The position numbers and the translations under genes are program-made. The notes under the pieces were generated by a model that worked only from the letters and a program-made list of their open reading frames with translations, did no database searches and was not told the origin of the DNA. DNA of 64,000 nucleotides, taken from assembly GCF_029543245.1 (NCBI RefSeq), contig NZ_JARQWV010000009.1, forward strand, positions 1 to 64,000. The letters are read 5' to 3'. Positions 8,831 through 16,023 of this stretch are shown one piece after another; the first letter of the stretch is position 1; each line of letters opens with the position of its first letter. This stretch comes from Caulobacter endophyticus. GTDB lineage: Bacteria > Pseudomonadota > Alphaproteobacteria > Caulobacterales > Caulobacteraceae.

Positions 8831-11287
8831 TCAGTCCGCCTTGGCCGGGCAGGTCGTGCCGGTCGGGTCGGTGGTCAGCTTCACGCCGCTGATCGAGACC
8901 GTCAGGGTCCCGGCCGTAGCCAGCGAGAACGGGGCTTCGACCTTGGTCACGTCCGTGCCGGCCGCCTGGAAGCACTTCAGCGGCACCTTCAGGCTGGTCC
9001 ACTCGCCGACCTTGGCGCCCGACAGCACCGAGGTGACGTCGAGCTTGCCGGCGCCGATGCCCAGGGTCGTCTTGGCCGACGGGGCGGCGTCGACGCGCCA
9101 ATTCACCTGCAGGGCGATCTCGGCGTTGGTCTGGAAGGTCAGGTCGAAGGCCTTGTCGGCGGCGATCTCGGCCGCGGCGGGAACGCCGCCGGCGAAGGTC
9201 AGCTGGCGGCCGGCCTCCTGCACGTTGCCGGCGTCGACCGGCTTGATGTTCACCGAGGTGGTCGGCAGCAGGCGGAACTCGAACGGCGCCGGGGTCTTGC
9301 CGCCGACGAAGTAATTGCTGTCGTTGGCCGCAATGGCGGTGACGCCCGAGACTTCCGACAGCTTGGCCACCTTGCCCGGCTTGGCGTAGCTGAGGCCATA
9401 GCCGTAGGCGAACAGCGGCGCGTAGCCCTTGTCGCCCTTGTTCAGCGAGAACTGCGCGGCGGTCTTGGGCCAGCTGAACGACAGCTTCCCGTTGAAGTCG
9501 CGGCGCGGCTTGCCGGCGGCGTCGCCCACCAGCACGTCGGCGATCCCGCCGCCTTCCGAGCCCGGCAGCCAGGCGGCGACGAAGGCGTCCGAGGCGTTGA
9601 TCTCGGGGTTCACCCACAGCGGACGGCCCGACAGGAAGACGGCGACCACCGGCACGCCGGCGGCCTTCAGCTTCTTGAGCAGGGCCAGGTCGGTCTTGTC
9701 GCCCTGCTGGTACTCGAGCGACTTCAGGTCGCCCACGCCCTCGGCGTAGGGTTGCTCGCCGAACACCACGACGGCGACGTCAGGCTTGTCGGTGAAGCTG
9801 CCGTCGACGCTGAGCGTCGCGCTGCCGCCCGAGGCTTCCACCGCGTCCTTGAAGCCCGAATAGATCGACTGGGCGTTGGGGAAGTCGCTGTTCTTGTTGT
9901 CGGTGCCCTGCCACGACAGGGTCCAGCCGCCCGACTGCTGGCCGATGTCGTCGGCGCCGGAGCCAGCGACCAGCACCTTCGCGCTGGCCTTGATCGGCAG
10001 AACGCCGCCGTTGTTCTTCAGCAGCACCAGCGACTTGGCCACGGCCTCGCGGGCGATGGCGCGGTGGTCGGCGTTGCCGAGCACGCCTTCGCGGCCTTCC
10101 CACGGACGGTCGGCGCGGAACAGGCCAAGCTTCACCTTCACGCGCAGGATGCGACGCACGGCGTCGTCGATGCGGGCCATCGGCACCTCGCCCGACTTGG
10201 CCTGAGCCAGCAGGTTGTCATAGAGGCCCTTCCAGCTGTCGGGGGCCATGTACATGTCCAGGCCCGCATTGGCGGCCTGGGCGCAGTTGGTCGGCGTACA
10301 GCCCTCGACCTGGCCGTGGCCGTTCCAGTCGCCGACGACGAAGCCGTCGAAACCCATGCGGCCCTTCAGCACGTCGGTCAGCAGCGACTTGTTGCCGTGC
10401 ATCTTCTGGCCGTTCCAGCTGTTGAACGAGGCCATGATGGTCATGGTCCCGGCGTTGATGGCCGGGACGTAGCCCTGGGCGTGCAGGCGGATCAGCTCGG
10501 CTTCCGAAACCTGGGTGTCGCCCTGGTCCTTGCCGCCCGTGGTGCCGCCGTCGCCCAGGAAGTGCTTGGCGCTGGCCGCCACGTGGCCCTTCTGCAGGGC
10601 CTGGCCCTCGCTGACGGCGCCCTGGAGGCCCAGGATCATCTCGCGGGCGTACTGACGGACGATCTCGGGGTCTTCCGAATAGCCCTCGTAGGTGCGGCCC
10701 CAGCGGTCGTCGCGCGGCACGGCCAGGGTCGGACCGAAGGCCCAGTCGAAGCCTGACACCGCTGTCTCCTGGCCCGTGGCGGCGCCGATCTTGCGGATCA
10801 GTTCAGGATCCCGGGCGGCGCCCAGGGCGATGTTGTGCGGGAAGAGCGTGGCGCCGACGAGGTTGTTGTTGCCGTGCACGGCGTCGATGCCGAACATCAG
10901 CGGGATGTTGGTCCCGCCGCGCTGGGCGGCGGCGTCGCGGAACGCCTTGACGGTGTCGACCCAGGGGCCGACCGGCGAGCGGTCGGGCGCGCCCAGGGGC
11001 GGCGAGCTGCCGCCGGCCAGGATCGAACCCAGCGGATAGGTCTTGAGGTCCTCGGCCTTGATCGAGGCGGTATCGGCCTGGATCATCTGGCCGATCTTCT
11101 CTTCCAGCGTCATCTTGGCCAGCAGGCCGTCGACGAAGGCTTCGGTGGCCGGATCGACCAGGCCCTGGCTCTTGGCCGCGGGCCATTGGGCCGGATGGGC
11201 GGTGCTCTTGGGACCGTCGGCGGCGAAGGCCGGAGCCGACAGAAGGGTGGTCGCCATCAGGGCGATGGTCAGGGTCCTGGTGTTCAT
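8831..11287 (-). CDS. Glycoside hydrolase family 3 beta-glucosidase/exo-glucanase, periplasmic
   Basis: An 818-residue GH3 enzyme. Signal peptide 1-22 (ALMATTLLSAPAFA); then the (beta/alpha)8 domain starting at MTLEEKIGQMIQ; nucleophile Asp320 in FVVGDWNGHG; the GH3 C-terminal domain follows with ALLKKLKAAGVPVVAVFLSG and the PLFAYGYGLSY end motif. A ~170-residue C-terminal beta-sandwich resembles the extra domain of marine ExoP-type beta-glucosidases. It would release glucose (or xylose) from beta-linked oligosaccharides. GGGGGAG precedes the ATG. It is transcribed divergently from the GH97 gene through a shared promoter region and is followed by the esterase gene 270 bp downstream. Confidence 0.93.
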   Translation of the reverse strand: MNTRTLTIALMATTLLSAPAFAADGPKSTAHPAQWPAAKSQGLVDPATEAFVDGLLAKMTLEEKIGQMIQADTASIKAEDLKTYPLGSILAGGSSPPLGAPDRSPVGPWVDTVKAFRDAAAQRGGTNIPLMFGIDAVHGNNNLVGATLFPHNIALGAARDPELIRKIGAATGQETAVSGFDWAFGPTLAVPRDDRWGRTYEGYSEDPEIVRQYAREMILGLQGAVSEGQALQKGHVAASAKHFLGDGGTTGGKDQGDTQVSEAELIRLHAQGYVPAINAGTMTIMASFNSWNGQKMHGNKSLLTDVLKGRMGFDGFVVGDWNGHGQVEGCTPTNCAQAANAGLDMYMAPDSWKGLYDNLLAQAKSGEVPMARIDDAVRRILRVKVKLGLFRADRPWEGREGVLGNADHRAIAREAVAKSLVLLKNNGGVLPIKASAKVLVAGSGADDIGQQSGGWTLSWQGTDNKNSDFPNAQSIYSGFKDAVEASGGSATLSVDGSFTDKPDVAVVVFGEQPYAEGVGDLKSLEYQQGDKTDLALLKKLKAAGVPVVAVFLSGRPLWVNPEINASDAFVAAWLPGSEGGGIADVLVGDAAGKPRRDFNGKLSFSWPKTAAQFSLNKGDKGYAPLFAYGYGLSYAKPGKVAKLSEVSGVTAIAANDSNYFVGGKTPAPFEFRLLPTTSVNIKPVDAGNVQEAGRQLTFAGGVPAAAEIAADKAFDLTFQTNAEIALQVNWRVDAAPSAKTTLGIGAGKLDVTSVLSGAKVGEWTSLKVPLKCFQAAGTDVTKVEAPFSLATAGTLTVSISGVKLTTDPTGTTCPAKAD

Positions 11288-11334
11288 GCTCCCCCGCTCT
11301 TCCTTGCTTTGGGCGGTCTGGAAGCCGCCTGGAT

Positions 11335-11346
11335 GTTACCGGTATC
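11335..11346. promoter_or_regulatory. Putative LacI-family operator in divergent GH3/GH97 promoter
   Basis: GTTACC-GGTATC is a near-palindrome centred on CCGG. Its exact reverse complement occurs at 49829-49840 upstream of the second TonB receptor. It resembles E. coli GntR/LacI-family operators (ATGTTACC...). It lies 49 bp before the GH3 start and 79 bp before the GH97 start. An AATACGACAA block at 11389-11398 recurs before the GH35 gene (46555-46564). Confidence 0.6.
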
Positions 11347-11424
11347 GAAAGCTCGACGCCGATGCATACACGGTCTAATTAATACGACAAACACCGAGAC
11401 AACGAATTTTAGGGAGACGTTGCA

Positions 11425-13392
11425 ATGGGGGTCGTTCGAAGCGCTTTGCTGGCTGGAGCCGCATTGACAGCGCTGTATAGCGCGAAAGCCTCGGCCGAAA
11501 CCCGCACCCTCTCCTCCCCTGACGGCGCCATCTCGATTCAAGTCTCCGACGAGTCGGGACAGGCCCGCTACGCCGTCGCCTATCGCGGCAAGACCCTGAT
11601 CGCGCCCTCCGGGCTGGGACTGGAGCTCTCCAAGGGTGGGCGCTTTTCCTATGGCGTGAAGATCGTCGGCGCGGAGACTTCGAGCGGCGAGGACGCCTAC
11701 GACCTGCCCGCCGCCAAGGTCAGCCGCGTGGTCCAGAAGCGCAACGAACTGGCCGTCGACTTCCAGGAAGAGGGCGGCCGACGCTTGCGGGTGATCTTCC
11801 GCGCCTACGACCAGGGCGTGGCCTTCCGCTATGTGCTGCCCCAGCAGGAGGCGACCGCCGCCACCGACGTGCGCGACGAGGTGACCAGCTTCGACTTTCC
11901 CAGGGACTACGGCTGCTTTGGCCTGAACCTGGGCAAGTTCGGCAGCAGCCACGAGGGCGAGTTCGACCCTGTCCAGGCCTCGAAGTTCCGCGAGCACAAT
12001 CTGTTCGACGCCCCGCTGGTCTGCCAGGGCGACAACGCCGCCTTCGCCATCGCCGAGGCCGACCTGAAGGACTGGGCGGGAATGTACCTGCGCGGCAAGG
12101 GCGACGGACGGCTTGGCGTCGGCGTGAAGCTGTCGCCGCGCCTGGACGACCCCAGCGTCGCGGTGCGCACGCGCCTGGGCGCCGCCGTCGCCTCGCCCTG
12201 GCGGGTGATCATGATCGCGCCCAAGGCCGGGCAGCTGGTCGAGAACACCCTGCTGACCACGCTGAGCGCGCCCTCCGTGGTCGAGGACACCAGCTGGATC
12301 AAGCCGGGCAAGGCCGCCTGGGACTGGTGGAACGGCCCGACGCTGAAGGCCGTGCCGAACGCCGGCATGAACCCGCAGACCATCCGCGCCTATATCGACT
12401 TCGCCGCGCAGAACGGCCTCGAATATATGCTGATCGACGAGGGCTGGAACGTGGGCGCCGGCGGCGCCTCGGTGGTGCGGCCGGGCGTCGACGTCACCCG
12501 CCCCAAGCCCGAACTCGACCTGCCGGGCCTGATCGCCTACGGCGCCGACAAGAAGGTCGGCGTCTGGCTGTGGCTGAACTGGAAGGCGCTGGACGCCCAG
12601 ATGGACGAGGCCCTGGCCCTCTACGAGCAGTGGGGGATCAAGGGGATCAAGGTCGACTTCATGGACCGTGACGATCAAGCGATGGTCGACTTCTACCACC
12701 GCCTGCTGAATAAGGCCGCCCAGCACCATCTGATGGTCGACCTGCACGGCGCCTATCACCCCACGGGCCTGATCCGGACCTATCCGCACTATCTGACCCA
12801 GGAAGGCGTGCTGGGGGCCGAGTACAACAAGTGGAGCACGCGGATCACCGCGTCCCACAACGTCATGCTGGCCTATACGCGCCTCTTGCTGGGGCCGATG
12901 GACTACACCCCCGGCGGCTTCCGCAACGTGGCGCCCGCCAGGTTCGAGCCGCGCGACCGCCTGCCCTTCGTGCAGACCACGCGCGGCCAGGCCCTGGCGA
13001 TGTTCGTCGTCTACGACAGCCCCTTCACCATCATCGCCGACAGCCCCGACACCTATGCCGAAAGCCCCCAGGGCCTGGACTTCGCCGCCGCCGTGCCGAC
13101 CACCTGGGACGAGGTGCGCTACGTGACCGGCGAGATCGGCCAGTCGATCGTCGTCGCCCGCCGCAAGGGCGACGAATGGTGGCTCGGCGCGCTGAACAAC
13201 GAGACCGCCCGAACGGTGAAGGTCCCGCTCGTCTTCCTGGGCAAGGGCCCGTGGAAGGCCGACGTCCGCCAGGACGGCGCGACCCCGACCGGTATCGAGG
13301 TTTCGAACCCTGAAGTTTCCGCCACCTCGACCCTGACCCTGAAACTCGCCGCCAGCGGCGGCGCGGCCGCGCGCATGACGCCGGTCCAGTAA
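11425..13392 (+). CDS. Glycoside hydrolase family 97, probable retaining alpha-galactosidase type
   Basis: A 655-residue GH97 enzyme with signal peptide 1-24 (ALLAGAALTALYSAKASA). An N-terminal beta-super-sandwich (to about 280) precedes the catalytic barrel (DWWNGPTLK, YMLIDEGWN) and a C-terminal beta domain. In the GIKVDFMDRDDQ strand an aspartate, Asp411, is at the position used as nucleophile by retaining GH97 alpha-galactosidases; inverting alpha-glucosidases lack it. Candidate acid/base residues are Glu460 and Glu466 in TQEGVLGAEYN. It probably removes alpha-linked galactose from plant oligosaccharides in the periplasm. AGGGAG precedes the ATG. The next gene starts 2 bases after its stop. 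Confidence 0.9.
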   Translation: MGVVRSALLAGAALTALYSAKASAETRTLSSPDGAISIQVSDESGQARYAVAYRGKTLIAPSGLGLELSKGGRFSYGVKIVGAETSSGEDAYDLPAAKVSRVVQKRNELAVDFQEEGGRRLRVIFRAYDQGVAFRYVLPQQEATAATDVRDEVTSFDFPRDYGCFGLNLGKFGSSHEGEFDPVQASKFREHNLFDAPLVCQGDNAAFAIAEADLKDWAGMYLRGKGDGRLGVGVKLSPRLDDPSVAVRTRLGAAVASPWRVIMIAPKAGQLVENTLLTTLSAPSVVEDTSWIKPGKAAWDWWNGPTLKAVPNAGMNPQTIRAYIDFAAQNGLEYMLIDEGWNVGAGGASVVRPGVDVTRPKPELDLPGLIAYGADKKVGVWLWLNWKALDAQMDEALALYEQWGIKGIKVDFMDRDDQAMVDFYHRLLNKAAQHHLMVDLHGAYHPTGLIRTYPHYLTQEGVLGAEYNKWSTRITASHNVMLAYTRLLLGPMDYTPGGFRNVAPARFEPRDRLPFVQTTRGQALAMFVVYDSPFTIIADSPDTYAESPQGLDFAAAVPTTWDEVRYVTGEIGQSIVVARRKGDEWWLGALNNETARTVKVPLVFLGKGPWKADVRQDGATPTGIEVSNPEVSATSTLTLKLAASGGAAARMTPVQ

Positions 13393-13394
13393 GA

Positions 13395-15020
13395 ATGAGC
13401 CAGTCCATGCCCTTCACCCGCCGCGCCCTCCTCGGCGCGACCGCCGGCCTCGCCGCTTCGCCCGCCCTGGCCGCGTCACGCGGTCCCTTCAAGGCTTCGT
13501 GGGAGTCGCTTGCCGCCGGCTACAAGACGCCGGACTGGTTCCGCGACGCCAAGCTCGGCATCTGGTCGCACTGGGGTCCGCAGTGCGTGCCCGAGTTCGG
13601 CGACTGGTACGGCCGGCAGATGTACCAGCAGGGCAACCCGTTCTACGAACACCACGTCAAGACCTACGGGCACCCGACCCAGTTCGGCTTCATGGAATTC
13701 ATCCCGCGCTGGAAGGCCGACGCCTGGGATCCCGAAGCCCTGATGAAGACCTATGTCGCCGCAGGCGCGAAGTTCTTCATGTCGATGGCCAACCACCACG
13801 ACAATCTCGACCTGTTCGACAGCCGCTATCACGCCTGGAACTCGACCCGCGTGGGCCCCAAGCGCGACATCGTCGGGACCTGGGAAAAGGTCGCCCGCCG
13901 CCATGGCATGAAGTTCGCCGTGTCCAACCACGCCGCCCACGCCTGGCACTGGTGGCAGACCGCCTATGGCTACGACGCCGAGGGCCCGCTGAAGGGCCAG
14001 CGCTATGACGCCTTCCGCCTGAAGAAGGCCGACGGCAAGGGCAAGTGGTGGCAGGGCCTGGACCCGCAGGAACTCTATACCGGCCCCAACATGGTGATCC
14101 CCGACGGGATGAACTCGATCGCCGAAGCCAACGACTGGCACGACAAGCACGACGGCGAGTGGATCGAGACTCCGCCGGCCAACAACCCCGCCTTCGTGCG
14201 CCAATGGCTGCTGCGCCAGAACGATCTGGTCGACCGCTACAAGCCCGACATGGTCTATTTCGACAACTACGCCCTGCCGCTGGGCCAGGCGGGGCTGGAG
14301 GCGACTGCGCACTTCTACAACCAGGCCGTCCGCCGCACCGGCAGGACCGACGTCGTCGTCACCGGCAAGAAGCTGACCGCCTTCCAGCGCAAGGCCATTG
14401 TGGAAGATGTCGAGCGCGGCTTCTCCGACCGGCTGCGCGACGAGCCCTGGCAGACCGACACCTGCATCGGCAACTGGCACTATGACCGCGGCCTCTACGA
14501 GCGCGACGGCTACAAGACCGCCAAGGACGTGGTCCAGCGCCTGACCGACGTGGTCAGCAAGAACGGCACGCTGATGCTGTCGATCCCCCAGCGCGGCGAC
14601 GGCTCGATCGACGACAAGGAAGCCAAGGTGCTGGCCGAGATGGCCGGCTGGATCGCCGTCAACGGCGAGGCGATCTATTCGACCCGCCCGTGGAAGATCT
14701 ACGGCGAGGGTCCCACGCGCCTGGTCGAGGGCATGCAGAACGAGGGCGACGCCAAGCCGTTCGAGCCCCGCGACATCCGCTTCACCACCAAGGCCGGCGC
14801 GCTCTACGCCCTGCCGCTGGTCGAGCCGGGCCGCGAGATGGTGATCGAGAGCCTGGCGACCGGCGCGCCGCATGCTGGCGGCGAGGTGCGCAAGGTCAGC
14901 CTGCTTGGCGGCGATCCCCTGCCCTTCACCCGCGACGACAAGGGCCTGAAGGTGACCCTGCCCGAGCGGCGGCCGGCCTTCACCCCGGTGGTGAAGATCG
15001 AAGGTCCGGGGCTGGCCTAA
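13395..15020 (+). CDS. Glycoside hydrolase family 29 alpha-L-fucosidase, Tat-exported
   Basis: A 541-residue GH29 enzyme. The N-terminus has a twin-arginine signal (FTRRALLGATAGLAASPALA), implying folded export to the periplasm. Family features are the opening WFRDAKLGIWSHWG, the ANHHDNLDLFDS substrate-binding block with paired histidines, and nucleophile Asp290 in YKPDMVYFDNYALP. A C-terminal beta domain follows from about 430. It would release alpha-L-fucose, a side-chain sugar of xyloglucan and other plant glycans. It is translationally close to the GH97 gene (2-bp gap) and is followed by a 13-bp-stem hairpin. Confidence 0.92.
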   Translation: MSQSMPFTRRALLGATAGLAASPALAASRGPFKASWESLAAGYKTPDWFRDAKLGIWSHWGPQCVPEFGDWYGRQMYQQGNPFYEHHVKTYGHPTQFGFMEFIPRWKADAWDPEALMKTYVAAGAKFFMSMANHHDNLDLFDSRYHAWNSTRVGPKRDIVGTWEKVARRHGMKFAVSNHAAHAWHWWQTAYGYDAEGPLKGQRYDAFRLKKADGKGKWWQGLDPQELYTGPNMVIPDGMNSIAEANDWHDKHDGEWIETPPANNPAFVRQWLLRQNDLVDRYKPDMVYFDNYALPLGQAGLEATAHFYNQAVRRTGRTDVVVTGKKLTAFQRKAIVEDVERGFSDRLRDEPWQTDTCIGNWHYDRGLYERDGYKTAKDVVQRLTDVVSKNGTLMLSIPQRGDGSIDDKEAKVLAEMAGWIAVNGEAIYSTRPWKIYGEGPTRLVEGMQNEGDAKPFEPRDIRFTTKAGALYALPLVEPGREMVIESLATGAPHAGGEVRKVSLLGGDPLPFTRDDKGLKVTLPERRPAFTPVVKIEGPGLA

Positions 15021-15034
15021 GCCTTTCAAACGCT

Positions 15035-15068
15035 CGTATGCTCCCTCTCGAAACCGAGGGAGCATACG
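15035..15068 (+). promoter_or_regulatory. Perfect hairpin sequestering the ribosome-binding site of the SDR gene
   Basis: Arms 15035-15047 and 15056-15068 are exact 13-base reverse complements (cgtatgctccctc / gagggagcatacg), loop tcgaaacc. The right arm contains GAGGGAG, the only good Shine-Dalgarno for the ATG at 15071. It could also be a terminator for the GH97-GH29 unit, but it has no T run. Confidence 0.7.
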
Positions 15069-15070
15069 CC

Positions 15071-15826
15071 ATGACCGATCTTTCCGGCCGCACCGTCCTG
15101 ATCACCGGCGCCTCGTCGGGCATCGGCGCGAACCTGGCGCTGGCCGCCGCCAAGGCCGGCGCGCGGGTGGCGGTGGCGGCGCGGCGGGCCGACCGGCTGG
15201 CGGCCCTGGTCGGCGAGATCGAGGCGACCGGCGGCGCGGCCCTCGCCGTTTCCATGGACGTCGAGGACGAGGCCTCGGTGATCGCCGCCTACGACGCGTT
15301 GGAAGCCGCCTGGGGGCCGCCCAACTCGGTGATCGCCAACGCCGGGATCAACGTGAGGGCCTCGGCGCTGGATATCGCCATCGAGGACTTCGACAAGATC
15401 CTGGGGGTCAACACCCGGGGCGTGTTCCTGACCGCCCGCGAGGGCGCGCGGCGGATGATCAAGGCGGGCGTCGAGGCGCGCGGCCGGGTGCTGCTGGTCG
15501 CCTCGATCGGAGCTCACAAGGTGCTGCCGGGCATCACCGCCTATTGCGCGTCCAAGGCCGCCACCGCCCACATGGGCAAGAGCCTAGCCCGCGAATGGGC
15601 CGGCAAGGGCATCAACGTCAACGTCCTGTGCCCCGGCTACATCCGCACCGAACTCAACGACGCCTGGTTCGACAGCGAGGGCGGCCAGAAGCTGGTGGCC
15701 GGCTTCCCGCGCCGGCGGCTGATGGACACCAGCGACCTGGAGGCCACGGCGCTGTACCTGGCCTCAGACGCCTCTAAGGCGGTGACGGGATCGGTGTTCA
15801 CGGTGGACGACGGGCAGTCGCTTTAA
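15071..15826 (+). CDS. Short-chain dehydrogenase/reductase
   Basis: A 251-residue classical SDR. The NAD(P) loop TGASSGIG is at residues 11-18, the NAG motif in VIANAGIN, catalytic Ser in LLVASIGAH and Tyr/Lys in AYCASKA. The C-terminus ends in VTGSVFTVDDGQSL, usual for the family. Cytosolic. Arg residues after the second strand (AARRADRL) favour NADP. Next to fucosidase and galactosidase genes it may oxidise a released sugar (for example fucose or galactose dehydrogenase), but SDR sequence alone does not fix substrate. The start is set by GAGGGAG, which lies within a perfect hairpin. Confidence 0.85.
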   Translation: MTDLSGRTVLITGASSGIGANLALAAAKAGARVAVAARRADRLAALVGEIEATGGAALAVSMDVEDEASVIAAYDALEAAWGPPNSVIANAGINVRASALDIAIEDFDKILGVNTRGVFLTAREGARRMIKAGVEARGRVLLVASIGAHKVLPGITAYCASKAATAHMGKSLAREWAGKGINVNVLCPGYIRTELNDAWFDSEGGQKLVAGFPRRRLMDTSDLEATALYLASDASKAVTGSVFTVDDGQSL

Positions 15827-15828
15827 AG

Positions 15829-15962
15829 GCCCCTCCCCCTGAAGGGGGAGGTGGCCCGAAGGGCGGGAGGGGGAAGTCTTGGCTGCCGCAAAGACTTCCC
15901 GGCCGTGGCGAAACCTTCCCTCTCCGTCGGCTTCGCCGACACCTCTCCCTTCAGGGAGAGGG
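15829..15962. repeat. Dispersed palindromic repeat, family A (long copy)
   Basis: cccctccccctgaagggggagg opens the element and tctccctt cagggagaggga closes it, with a cgtcggcttcgccgac hairpin inside. It lies between the convergent SDR and TonB-receptor genes. The same outline occurs at 25547-25677 and 39793-39910. Confidence 0.75.
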
Positions 15963-15963
15963 A

Positions 15964-15999
15964 AAGAAAAACGCCCCCCGAACCGAAGCTCGGAGGGCG
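15964..15999 (-). terminator. Rho-independent terminator of first TonB-receptor gene
   Basis: Read on the minus strand, a 10-bp stem (cgccctccga / tcggggggcg, one G-T pair) is followed by TTTTTCTTT, 24 bases after the receptor stop. Confidence 0.8.
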
Positions 16000-16023
16000 C
16001 TCTCTCAACTCAGAAACTCAGGA

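Noticed and set aside
6581..10756. A 1391-codon open frame on the plus strand
   Set aside because: It is antisense to the esterase and GH3 genes; its residues are Ala/Arg/Gly/His-rich with no domain, a by-product of high G+C content.
11388..11398. TAATACGAC, similar to the start of a T7 phage promoter
   Set aside because: Only nine bases match and the rest of the T7 promoter is absent; no phage genes are nearby.
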